Shown piece after piece: positions 1 to 7,707 of a stretch of 33,822 nucleotides of DNA. The stretch spans positions 1 to 33,822 of the forward strand of contig JAUYSA010000024.1 of the NCBI GenBank assembly GCA_030696545.1, read 5' to 3'. Made by a program: the position numbers and the translations under genes. How positions within the stretch are numbered: position 1 is the first letter of the stretch; each line of letters opens with the position of its first letter. The notes below the pieces were generated by a model, which saw only the letters and a program-made list of their open reading frames with translations, ran no database searches and was not told where the DNA came from. The DNA is from Hyphomonadaceae bacterium. Lineage in GTDB: Bacteria; Pseudomonadota; Alphaproteobacteria; Caulobacterales; Hyphomonadaceae.

Positions 1-271
1 TGGCGCCAGTGACGCAGATTGTTCGCGATCAACGGGCCGACCTTAATCACCCAGCAGCGCACCGCCTCGCGGCTGACCTCAATCCCGAGCTGGGCCAGCA
101 GTTCCTCGACGTCCCGGATGCTCAGCGTTGAAATAGAGCCACACCGCATAGCGGGCCACGTACGGCGGGAACCGGTACCGCTTGAATGAGATCGGATGCA
201 TGGCCCCTCCCAGGCTCGGCCTGTCCCATAGGCCCAAACCGGAGACGTTTTATCGTTTGCCTGACAGCACC
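1..271 (-). mobile_element. IS6-family element, terminal part with frameshifted transposase, cut by window edge
   Basis: The ATG at 201 (minus strand) opens a reading frame starting MHPISFKRYRFPPYVARYAV, the usual N-terminus of IS6-family DDE transposases. The frame is lost near 121-130. The family sequence resumes in another frame as SIRDVEELLAQLGIEVSREA and continues as VRCWVIKVGPL to the window edge. A small deletion in the LYFRFTLS-like stretch would explain the shift. The element tip lies at 241-271, about 40 bp upstream of the start codon. Read outward-in it begins GGTGCTGTCAGGCAAACG and continues to GTCTCC. The element extends left out of the window. The transposase is inactive as read unless rescued by frameshifting. 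The family assignment is firm; the exact IS is not known to me. Confidence 0.85.
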
Positions 272-430
272 GGTCACGGTGTAGCCGAAGGCGGTGACCC
301 GCCAACCGCCGTCACGGCTCTCCAAACCGGCGCGCCGGTCGAGCACACCATATCCATCGATATCAAAGAGATGCTTGAACGCCGATCGGGTGTTCGCCGT
401 CGTGATCGCCCCGATGGAAGCTGAACTTCA
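272..430 (-). pseudogene. 3' gene fragment interrupted by the IS6 tip, possibly SnoaL/NTF2-like
   Basis: On the minus strand, from about 430 to the IS tip, a frame different from the P450 fragment reads AITTANTRSAFKHLFDIDGY, then GVLDRRAGLESRDGGWRVTAF. The 'ERRDGGWRV' style ending resembles the last strands of SnoaL/NTF2-like proteins, but I do not recognise the family with confidence. The frame runs into the IS6 tip at 271 and is lost there, so an IS insertion would have removed its end. It overlaps the tail of the P450 fragment. The exact junction between the two cannot be placed by eye. Confidence 0.35.
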
Positions 431-700
431 CCGGGACGCTTTTCACCCCGCCCACGAAGTTTGAGTTGGTGCGGCGAGGCTCGCCGGCAAGCTCGATGCT
501 GTCCAATCGCTCAAAGAGTTCTTCGAAAAATATCCTCATCTCCATCTTGGCGAGGTTCTGGCCAATACAGACATGTGCTCCATGGCCAAATGAAATGTGC
601 GGGTTCGGCGATCGATCGACCCGGAACTCAGCGGGATCGGAGAACACCTCCTCATCCCGGTTTGCGGAGGGGTAGGAGAGGTCTGCGGTTGAGCCGGGCC
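363..700 (-). pseudogene. Cytochrome P450, C-terminal fragment with heme-binding loop
   Basis: The minus-strand frame contains SYPSANRDEEVFSDPAEF followed by PNPHISFGHGAHVCIGQNLA. This is the canonical P450 heme ligand loop (FxxGxHxCxG) and the meander region before it. The frame ends after VKSVPVKFSF plus about 17 residues. Only about the last quarter of a roughly 400-residue P450 is present. The I-helix, ExxR motif and everything upstream are missing, because at about 690-700 the sequence changes to the end of a hybrid kinase gene in another frame. It is therefore a non-functional remnant. It suggests a lost oxidative gene close to the SnoaL-like fragment and the downstream dioxygenase. Confidence 0.85.
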
Positions 701-2638
701 GCCATTGGCCCCGGCTAGCTCGTGGTCCGCTGAATCCATCGCCTGTGCGATCGCGTCAAACAGCTTCGTAGCGTCAATTGGCTTGGCGACGAAGCCGCCC
801 ATGCCAGCGTCACGGTAAGCGGCCAGTTGATGGCTCATCACGTTTGCTGTCAGCGCGATGATCGGCGTTGGCGGCGATTTCCCGTCAACTTCCAGTGCGC
901 GGATCGCGCGAGCGGCGTCCAGACCGTTCATCTCCGGCATCTGGACGTCCATCAGAATGAGGTCGAAGCTCTGCGCACGAAACGCGGCTAACGCCTGGAC
1001 ACCGTTTTCAACGACGGTCAGATCGACTCCCAAAGGCTCCAGCAGAGCCGCCAGGATCATTTGATTTGTGGAATTATCCTCAGCTGCGAGGATCCGCAGT
1101 CGGCGGTCCGACGAAACGTCACCCGCCTTCATATCCCTTACGGTTGAGATCGGGTGACTCTGGCGCTCAAGCGGCAGTACTGCTGTGAACGTCGAGCCTT
1201 GCCCAGGCGAACTTACGACCGTCAGGTTTCCCCCCATCAGCCCTGCGAGCTCTCGACATATTGCTAGGCCCAAGCCCGTGCCGCCGAACCGCCGAGTGGT
1301 GGAGGAATCCGCCTGTGAGAACCTCTCGAAGAGTTTCGGTAAGTGCTCGCTTGGCACGCCAATGCCGCTGTCGCTTATGCGGAACACCAATGCCGTTTTG
1401 GTCGCGTCCACTCGCACGTCAACGCCGCCGTGACTGGTGAACTTGACCGCATTCGACGTCAGGTTTGCTAAGATCTGGCGTATTCGCACCGCGTCACCGA
1501 CCCACGTCCCCTGTGCCGCGCTGGCGACTTCGATTGTGAAGCTGAGCCCTTTTTGCTCAGCTTGCGCCGCGAAGGCGTCGCAGGCGGCGTGGACTGCGGC
1601 ATCCAATTCGAACGGATGGCCGTCCAATTCCAACTTACCTGCCTCGATCTTGGAAATGTCGAGAACACTGTTCAGCATGCTCAGCAGCGACTCGCCCTGC
1701 GTGCGCACGACTTCCAAACGCTCGGCCTGCTTTGGATCTAGCGGATGGCGCGCCATGACCTGCGCCATTCCTAAAACCCCATTCAATGGGGTGCGAATTT
1801 CATGGCTGATGTTGGCGAGAAACTCACTCTTCGCCTGGTTCGCTGCTTGGGCGGCGATCTCTCCAGCAACCGCTCGGTCGCGTTCGATCATCAACTCGGT
1901 GAGGTCTTGGGTGACCCCAACGACTTCATGTCGACCACACGGCAACTTGCGGACCCCTATCCACGCGTTGCGGATGTGCCTCCAAGGCGCTCCTGCTCGG
2001 CGATGCCGAGATTCAACGATAGTGAGGTCGCCTGTCTCGACCACTCGCGCCCAAGCCCGCTCGACCCGGGCTCTATCGCGAGAATGGAGCCCCGCTCGCG
2101 CCGTCGCGAGCGCGTGACGCCGTGTGGGATCGGCATCTTCGAAGGGCTTGGAGAAGTCAGGCTCATACTCGCACTCGTCGCTGACAGGATCATATCGCCA
2201 CAACCGCACTCCGGCAGCGTGGCGCAAGAGGTTGTTCGCCTTCGTAACCTCAGCCACCTCCGCTGCACGACGACGCTCCTCGGTGATGTCCTGCATGACG
2301 ACGATGCCGGAGCCATCGGCCGCAAGCTTGGCTCGCACGCGGGTCCAGATAAAATCACCCGCCTTCGTGGGAACGCGGTGCTCATATGTGGCCTCGCCAA
2401 GGTCTCCGATCGCTTTCACCCCTGCACGCACGATGGGGAGGTCGTCGGGATGAACGAATGCCCAGATCGGCCGACTCAGCGCTTCGGCCTCCGACCACCC
2501 CGTCATAGCGGACCAGCCTGGGCTGATACGGACGGGCTGTGCGCCGCGGACGATCATGAAAATGTCGAGACTGTTCTCGAAGAACCAGGCCGCAGCTTCG
2601 ATCGATGTCTTACCGTCCGTCGAGGGATGTCCGGCCAT
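536..2638 (-). CDS. PAS-PAS hybrid histidine kinase with receiver domain, 3' end fused out of frame to P450 remnant
   Basis: The protein is soluble and 700 residues as read. It has a PAS domain (about 20-120), a second PAS-like domain (about 135-245), a coiled linker, and a HisKA domain with phospho-acceptor His279 in FLANISHEIRTPLNG. The HATPase domain (about 380-490) shows NAVKF, DSGIGV and GGTGLGLAI. The receiver (about 514-635) has Asp564 in LILMDVQMPEMNG and Lys619. All catalytic domains are complete. From about residue 645 on, the codons are those of the adjacent P450 fragment read in another frame, so the last ~55 residues are not native. No transmembrane segment or downstream output regulator is nearby. 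AGGTAGG lies just upstream of the ATG. The kinase is probably still active as an autokinase with an internal receiver; its signal is unknown. Confidence 0.85.
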   Translation of the reverse strand: MAGHPSTDGKTSIEAAAWFFENSLDIFMIVRGAQPVRISPGWSAMTGWSEAEALSRPIWAFVHPDDLPIVRAGVKAIGDLGEATYEHRVPTKAGDFIWTRVRAKLAADGSGIVVMQDITEERRRAAEVAEVTKANNLLRHAAGVRLWRYDPVSDECEYEPDFSKPFEDADPTRRHALATARAGLHSRDRARVERAWARVVETGDLTIVESRHRRAGAPWRHIRNAWIGVRKLPCGRHEVVGVTQDLTELMIERDRAVAGEIAAQAANQAKSEFLANISHEIRTPLNGVLGMAQVMARHPLDPKQAERLEVVRTQGESLLSMLNSVLDISKIEAGKLELDGHPFELDAAVHAACDAFAAQAEQKGLSFTIEVASAAQGTWVGDAVRIRQILANLTSNAVKFTSHGGVDVRVDATKTALVFRISDSGIGVPSEHLPKLFERFSQADSSTTRRFGGTGLGLAICRELAGLMGGNLTVVSSPGQGSTFTAVLPLERQSHPISTVRDMKAGDVSSDRRLRILAAEDNSTNQMILAALLEPLGVDLTVVENGVQALAAFRAQSFDLILMDVQMPEMNGLDAARAIRALEVDGKSPPTPIIALTANVMSHQLAAYRDAGMGGFVAKPIDATKLFDAIAQAMDSADHELAGANGGPAQPQTSPTPPQTGMRRCSPIPLSSGSIDRRTRTFHLAMEHMSVLARTSPRWR

Positions 2639-2732
2639 GGCTACCTACCTGTGGAGCGACCATGGACCCCGACTGTTAAGGAGCTTGCAGATAATTCGAC
2701 GTCACCCAGGCGGAGTTCACGAAGCGACAGTG

Positions 2733-2791
2733 GGGCTATTTCAGCCCAAACAGTTGCCGGCTTAGCCGGGGCGCTTGTACCTGACAGCACC
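2733..2791. repeat. Short IS6-like remnant carrying two element ends
   Basis: At 2733-2760 the sequence GGGGCTATTTCAGCCCAAAC resembles the left tip of the deleted IS6 element at 33189 (GGCTCTGTCAGCCCAAACC). At 2781-2791 CTGACAGCACC matches the inner-to-outer tip seen at 261-271, 7667-7677 and 33510-33520. Nothing coding lies between. I read it as a scar left after loss of the element's interior. It sits between the start of the PAS hybrid kinase and the stop of the dioxygenase gene. Confidence 0.4.
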
Positions 2792-2878
2792 AAAAGCACG
2801 CCGCTACATCGAGGCTGTGCTTCAGGCGCCGCCGCGACGTTGGATCGACTTCAACGTCGCGGCGGCCGGCCGTCGAAC

Positions 2879-3742
2879 TCAGGCGCTGGTCAGCTCGGGG
2901 TCCCTGACCTCGGCTTGCCACACGTCGCCGACCGCTTCCTTCATCGGCAAGACGCGATGCTGATGGTCGTCGGGGAGCTGCGCGTGTTCGAAGCAGTATT
3001 CGAAGTCGAACTTGCGCTTCTCGTCGGTGAAGTAGACCGCCACCGAACCCGACGGCACGTGCTTCATGACGTCGCTGCGCAGTTTGGCGCCGGCCTTCAA
3101 GCCGTTGTTGCGGATGCGCATCACATCGTCGATTCCGTCCACCAGGGTACAGATGTGACCGAATTCTGGCGTCAGGGCATTGGTGCGGATCAGCAGCAGC
3201 GAGTGATGATAGCGATCATCACAGCGCATGAAGAACGCGTTTTGCTCGATCTGATCGGAGACCTTGAAGCCCAGACCTTCAGTCCAGAACTTGAAGGTTT
3301 CGTCGAAATTCGGCGAACGCCAGCCGGCGTGCAGGAATTTCTTGATGTTGATCCCGTCGTTGTCAGGGGCCTTCGCCAGCTGGTCCATGCCGTAGAATAG
3401 ATCGACGCTCATACCGCCTGGATCGGTGAACCGCACGCGATGCTGCACATATTCGCCGTTCGGAAGTGCGACTTCCTCGTAGGCGAGCTTCCAGTCCTTC
3501 AGGAGCTGGATCGCGTCGGCCATGTTCTTGGCGTTGCCGACGTCGTACCCGACGCGTTTCACCTCTTCGATGTCGCTCTGCTCGATCCGCATCCAGTGGT
3601 GATCTGTACCACCGGTCAGAAACGCGGTTGATCCGTCACGGCCGGTTTCGACCATCCGGCCGACCTTGGAATAGAGACCCGCGGCCTCGTCCAGGTCCTT
3701 CGCTCCGATTGTGATGAAACCAAGCCTTTGAACTATCGCCAT
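2879..3742 (-). CDS. Two-domain VOC protein, type I extradiol ring-cleavage dioxygenase-like
   Basis: This 287-residue protein has two vicinal-oxygen-chelate halves (about 5-118 and 132-258). Members of this group cleave catechol-type rings next to the hydroxyl groups using Fe(II). The second half carries the expected metal triad by position: His138 in FLHAGWRS, His196 in FGHICTLV and Glu248 in FDFEYCF. A His-His pair (179-180, YHHSLLL) sits where the catalytic histidine of BphC-type enzymes is found. The length is typical. AGGGAG lies about 6 bases upstream of the ATG, with an AT-rich promoter-like region beyond. It stands alone, with no visible aromatic-degradation operon, so the substrate is unknown. 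A non-catalytic or glyoxalase-like role is less likely given the complete triad. Confidence 0.8.
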   Translation of the reverse strand: MAIVQRLGFITIGAKDLDEAAGLYSKVGRMVETGRDGSTAFLTGGTDHHWMRIEQSDIEEVKRVGYDVGNAKNMADAIQLLKDWKLAYEEVALPNGEYVQHRVRFTDPGGMSVDLFYGMDQLAKAPDNDGINIKKFLHAGWRSPNFDETFKFWTEGLGFKVSDQIEQNAFFMRCDDRYHHSLLLIRTNALTPEFGHICTLVDGIDDVMRIRNNGLKAGAKLRSDVMKHVPSGSVAVYFTDEKRKFDFEYCFEHAQLPDDHQHRVLPMKEAVGDVWQAEVRDPELTSA

Positions 3743-4041
3743 CTTGTCGCTCCCTTATTTTTGACCTCTGGTCACAGCCGCTTCACTTCAATATCGCCAG
3801 CGACTTTGTTGTGAATTTGACAGATTTTTCACAAATAATCTCGCGTCAACATCGGAAGATATTTACTGTCCGCTACAAGTTACCATGGCTTCGTTACACG
3901 CGCCATTCCTCGGGGCGGATGTGAAGCGGTTTCAAGATGGTGAATATGCCCGCGTGCGAAAGGGTGCTGGCAGGCTAACGGTAAAACGTCTCCACGATTG
4001 GGGCCGGCTGCACCGGCTAAGCTCCAGCCGGTCCGTCGAGG
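3743..4041. promoter_or_regulatory. Intergenic region with promoter-like AT-rich stretch, inverted repeat and IS end scar
   Basis: The region upstream of the dioxygenase gene is distinctly AT-rich around 3790-3870, as expected for its promoter. It contains an inverted repeat TTGTGAA (3809-3815) and TTCACAA (3828-3834) separated by 12 bases. The part from 3963 on is an IS6 end scar. A short plus-strand open frame (3885-4070) has no family features and overlaps the neighbouring kinase end, so I do not call it a gene. Confidence 0.45.
3963..4006 (+). repeat. Solo IS6 end (left type)
   Basis: The sequence begins GGTGCTGGCAGGCTAACGG and continues AAAACGTCTCC. It matches, with a few changes, the IS6 tip at 241-271 read on the minus strand (GGTGCTGTCAGGCAAACG, then AAAACGTCTCC). 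Similarity continues weakly into TTGGGGCC. The tip faces left, so the lost element body lay to the right, where the hybrid kinase now ends at 4042. No transposase start follows. Confidence 0.7.
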
Positions 4042-6333
4042 CTACTTCACCAGCCGGGCGATTTCGGTAATTAGCGCCGCGGGTGAGATGGGTTTGGCGA
4101 CGACACCATCCATGCCAGCCGCAAGGTACTCGGTGCGCTGATGCTCCATGACATTGGCCGTCAGCCCGATGATGGGCACCTGGGAGGCGGGACCGACGAG
4201 GCCCCGGATTGCCCGGGTAGCATCGACGCCATTCATGTGCGGCATCTGGACATCCATCAGGATCACGTCATAGGAGCCCCTGCGAGCCGCTTCGACACCG
4301 AGCAGGCCGTCCTCCGCTTCGTCCACGTTCGCTCCGAGGCGCGTCAGCATGGTGTGCGCCACCAGCCGGTTGGTCGGATTGTCCTCGACTAGGAGGATAT
4401 CGACGCCTTCGAGCACGCCTCCTTCCGTCACCACCGCTTCGACTGGCGCCGCTTCCGGCGCGTCAAACTCTAGACGGAAGGTCGAGCCCTGGCCCTCGAC
4501 GCTAGAGCAGATGATCTCACCACCCATGGTGCGGGCGATGCACTGGGAGATCGCCAGTCCCAGGCCGGTTCCCCCGAACCGCCGGGCGGTGTCGCTCTCT
4601 GCCTGGCGGAAGCGCTCAAAGAGCCGCGCTTGGGCCTGGGCCGACATGCCGATCCCCGTGTCCTCGACTTCCAGCGTCACGTGGCGACAGCCGCCGTCGC
4701 CGATCGGACCAACGATAAGGCGCGCGGCGACATGGCCCTTGATGGTGAACTTCACCGCGTTGCCGATCAAATTGAACATCACTTGGCGCAGGCGCGCGGG
4801 GTCGACATCAACCCACGACTGCTCGCCAACGAACTCGCTGCGCAACTCCACGCCCTTCGCCCGGGCCTGACCAGCGAGGAGCGCGACGACGGCGTCCAGG
4901 GCCTCACGCGGGTCGATAGCTTCGGGCGCCAGCTCCAGCTGGCCGGCCTCGATCTTCGAGAAATCCAGGACGTCGTTGAGCAGCTGGGACAGCATCCGTC
5001 CGCAATCGCTCGCTTGCCGCATCAACTCCCTGCCCTCGGGCGAGATGTTTTCCCGTTCAAGGAGATGCAACGCGCCGAGGACTCCGTTCATCGGTGTACG
5101 AATCTCGTGGCTGACGTTTGCAAGGAACATGCTCTTGGCGAGGTTCGCCTCTTCGGCGACATCACGCGCCGCCTTCAGGTCAAACTCCAAGGCCATGCGC
5201 TCAGAAATGTCGACTGTTGTGCCGATCACGCGCGCGGGCCGGCCGTCTGCAGTGCGCTCCACCAGCGAACCGCGGGCCAGAACCCACTTGTAGGCCCCGT
5301 CCTTGCACAGCATCCGCTGCTCCGTAGCGGCCTGCGGGCTTTCGCCCGCGAAATGCGCCTCGAACGCCTGCTGTACAGCCGGGGCGTCCTCGGGGTGGAT
5401 GTAGCTGAAAAGATCGTCGGTCACCTCGTCGGGCTCGTAGCCCATCATCCGGGCCCAGCCGGCTGTTACCCGGCTCTGGCCGCCGATAAGATCAATCTCG
5501 AAGGTGCCGTCGCCAGCGGCGTCGATCGCCAGTGAGAGCTTGCGCTCGACCTCCGCTAGCGCCGCCTGCCGTTCGCCCAAGCGCTTCAGCAGCACTTGAT
5601 GGTCCATCGAGAAGGCGCGCGCCGCCAGAAACATACTGAGGATGAGGCCAGAGATGGCCATCGAGCCTAAAGTCACCCCATGACCTATCTGCGGTCCGAG
5701 GATCGCGATCCCCATTGAGGGGGTGAGCGAAGCGACGAGGATGGCCCGGTTCTCGCCGTGATAGACGAAGTTGTTCATGAAGGCCCCGCTCAGCCAGACG
5801 GTTCCCATGACCACCCCAAGCGGCGTGCCGATGGCGAGGCCGCCGAGGGCGACGAGGCCGTAAACGCTGCCACCGATGACATTGCGCGAGGCAAAGGCGG
5901 CCACGCCGACGCGTGTAGGCAACCTAACTGTCCACGGATTGATGAAGGCGCTGCTGATCCACTCCCAGGTCACGATTGCGGCCATCCATGCGGCTGCGAA
6001 CGCCCAGGGGATGACCAGCAACGACGCCAAGCCGAAAAGGCCGGCAAATGTCACGCGGGCAACGAGGCCCTTCCGGTCGAGCTCGATTACGCTGTCCATG
6101 CTGAAGGTCTCGGCGCTGGGCGGCTGGACTGGCTCGCGAGGGGTCGCGTCGGACAGGGGGAATTCCGGCTTGATCAAAGGGTCGTCGCCAGCCAGCGCGC
6201 GGCGCGTACCAACGCTTGCTGGTCCATGCCGGCAGAGGTTGATCAGGGTTGACGCCACGCCGGCCGCCATGATCCGGCTCAACCTCGCTGCGGTTGACGG
6301 CAGATCCGTTTGTCGCTCTCGCTCGTTGGTCAT
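4042..6333 (-). CDS. Membrane-anchored PAS hybrid histidine kinase with receiver domain
   Basis: From the ATG at 6333 the product is 763 residues. Residues about 90-245 form several hydrophobic segments (for example LFGLASLLVIPWAFAAAW and LGSMAISGLILSMFLAA), a MASE-like membrane sensor of unknown ligand. A PAS domain follows (about 265-380), then HisKA with His409 in FLANVSHEIRTPMNG. The HATPase domain has NAVKF, DTGIGM and GGTGLGLAI. The receiver has Asp694 in VILMDVQMPHMNG. I chose 6333 because GGTGAGG precedes it; the frame also extends to a TTG at 6420, and an ATG at 6099 lies nearer the membrane domain. The last codons touch the IS-scar region at about 4040. It may be divergently transcribed from the winged-helix regulator at 6650. 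Confidence 0.85.
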   Translation of the reverse strand: MTNERERQTDLPSTAARLSRIMAAGVASTLINLCRHGPASVGTRRALAGDDPLIKPEFPLSDATPREPVQPPSAETFSMDSVIELDRKGLVARVTFAGLFGLASLLVIPWAFAAAWMAAIVTWEWISSAFINPWTVRLPTRVGVAAFASRNVIGGSVYGLVALGGLAIGTPLGVVMGTVWLSGAFMNNFVYHGENRAILVASLTPSMGIAILGPQIGHGVTLGSMAISGLILSMFLAARAFSMDHQVLLKRLGERQAALAEVERKLSLAIDAAGDGTFEIDLIGGQSRVTAGWARMMGYEPDEVTDDLFSYIHPEDAPAVQQAFEAHFAGESPQAATEQRMLCKDGAYKWVLARGSLVERTADGRPARVIGTTVDISERMALEFDLKAARDVAEEANLAKSMFLANVSHEIRTPMNGVLGALHLLERENISPEGRELMRQASDCGRMLSQLLNDVLDFSKIEAGQLELAPEAIDPREALDAVVALLAGQARAKGVELRSEFVGEQSWVDVDPARLRQVMFNLIGNAVKFTIKGHVAARLIVGPIGDGGCRHVTLEVEDTGIGMSAQAQARLFERFRQAESDTARRFGGTGLGLAISQCIARTMGGEIICSSVEGQGSTFRLEFDAPEAAPVEAVVTEGGVLEGVDILLVEDNPTNRLVAHTMLTRLGANVDEAEDGLLGVEAARRGSYDVILMDVQMPHMNGVDATRAIRGLVGPASQVPIIGLTANVMEHQRTEYLAAGMDGVVAKPISPAALITEIARLVK

Positions 6334-6649
6334 CCACCTCACCCAAACTGCGGCCCGTTGGCCGCCCCTGGGTGGGTTTTCACGCCCAACTGCGCAGACT
6401 TCTACTCTCCGTAACCCCAATTTGGGCTCGTAGTACGCGCGCCCCTGGATGCGAACGCCGAGGTCGGGACTGCGAATTCAAGGCCATGGTAGTGATCCTG
6501 ACCCACGAGCCAATTGGGACCGCTGGATGGAGCGACGCGCCGTGGAGTGACGGCGTGCGTCTGCAGCGCTCGATACCGAACGGCGCTCTTCAGAGACTGC
6601 GTCAGGCCTACGGGTGTGCGAGTGTGCGCGCGGGGGAAGGAGTGACAAG
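6334..6649. other. Divergent intergenic region, no gene seen
   Basis: This 316-base stretch separates the divergent hybrid kinase and winged-helix regulator. Open frames here (for example 6294-6674 plus) look like shadow frames and show no family features. It should hold both promoters, but I see no convincing operator or hairpin. GGAAGGAG at its end is the ribosome binding site for the gene starting at 6650. Confidence 0.4.
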
Positions 6650-7153
6650 GTGCCGGTTCGAACGCACGACCTGAACATTGGGCGCGGGGAGCTTCTTCAT
6701 TTGGTCGCCGATAACTATCCGGTGATCGCTCGCAGCCTGCTGCGGCCGCTGCTGCACCTCCTCAGCATTTCACGAGAGGCTTGCGGCGGGGATGTCGACA
6801 AATTCCTCATCATGCTCGTGATCGCGATCCGCACCACGGAGCACGAGCGCTTCGCCACCTACAGTCAGGCGCAGTTGCTCAGCGGCGAGATTCCCGTTTT
6901 CCCGACGCTGGGGACCAATGTGCGATCGGTGGCGGAGTCGACGGGAACGCCCAAAGAGACCGTTCGTCGAAAGGTTGGCGAACTGATCGAGGCCGGCTGG
7001 ATATCACGTCAGGGCAACGAACTGCGGTTTACAGCGGTAGCCTACCAGGAGTTGGCTGGCGTGCGCGTCGCTATCGAGAATCTTGCAGTGAGCAATTTTC
7101 AGGTTGTTGCGCACTTGGCGCGCCGGCGCCTCGTGGAAACACCTACCCATTAG
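6650..7153 (+). CDS. Small winged-helix DNA-binding protein of unknown role
   Basis: The product is 167 residues from a GTG start at 6650, chosen because GGAAGGAG lies 7 bases upstream; an in-frame GTG at 6614 lacks such a site. Residues about 86-130 form a winged helix: TNVRSVAESTGTPKETVRRK, then VGELIEAGWISRQGNELRFT. The pattern resembles MarR/Crp-type wings in which a 'beta' pair follows the recognition helix. The N-terminal ~80 residues are helical and match no domain I recognise. No signal peptide or membrane segment is seen. Its start faces the start of the membrane hybrid kinase, so it could regulate that gene, but no receiver domain links the two. An IS6 fragment begins within 80 bases of its stop. 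Confidence 0.7.
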   Translation: MPVRTHDLNIGRGELLHLVADNYPVIARSLLRPLLHLLSISREACGGDVDKFLIMLVIAIRTTEHERFATYSQAQLLSGEIPVFPTLGTNVRSVAESTGTPKETVRRKVGELIEAGWISRQGNELRFTAVAYQELAGVRVAIENLAVSNFQVVAHLARRRLVETPTH

Positions 7154-7227
7154 GTACCTCAGCCCGGCATCTAGACCGAACGGGCGCGCGACCATGGCCA
7201 AACCCTTCGCGCCGACTTGTCGAATGG

Positions 7228-7677
7228 TCCGGGATCCTTCGTCACCAGGACGCGGTACAAGGCCGCGGCCCTGAAATTCATCAAGAAAGCCATGAAGCGC
7301 CACGGTCGTGCGCGCGCCATCGTCACCGACGGCCTGCGCTCCTACGGCGCGGCCTTCAAGGAGGTTGGCGCCATCGATCGTCAGGAGGTGGGCCGCTGGC
7401 TCAACAACCGAGCTGAGAATTCACACCAGCCATTTCGGCGACGAGAACGGGCGATAGAGCGGTTCCGCAGGATGAAGACCCTCCAGAAATTTGCTGCCGT
7501 CCACGGCACGGTCCACAACCATTTCAGCCAAGAGCGCCACCTCATCAGCCGAGACCTCTACCGCGAACGACGCTCAGGCGCCTTGGCTGAGTGGCGCGCC
7601 GTCATGGGTTAGAGCCAGGTCTCCCCTGCCCTTACTGCGCCAATTCGGAGATGAATCGCCGTTGGACTGACAGCACC
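7228..7677 (+). mobile_element. IS6-family transposase C-terminal half with right element end
   Basis: The frame from about 7232 to 7612 reads SFVTRTRYKAAALKFIKKAM and on to the end of an IS6-type DDE transposase. It retains the second Asp (IVTDGLRSYGAAF) and the Glu (NNRAENSHQPFRRRERA). The N-terminal helix-turn-helix and first Asp (DETY region) are absent, so it cannot transpose alone. After the stop, the usual element tail follows and ends CCGTTGGACTGACAGCACC at 7677, the same tip as at 33520. The sequence upstream of about 7228 is not transposase. No target duplication is visible at its edges. Confidence 0.85.
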
Positions 7678-7707
7678 CACGCGCCTCTCCCCAGCAATCG
7701 GTGCCAC

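Noticed and set aside
1802..3400. 532-residue plus-strand open frame
   Set aside because: It is antisense to the PAS hybrid kinase and the dioxygenase and crosses their intergenic region. Both minus-strand genes have complete domain motifs; this frame has none.
3808..3825. Possible fourth Crp-type operator upstream of the dioxygenase (TTGTTG-N6-TGACAG)
   Set aside because: Too many mismatches in the right arm to call.
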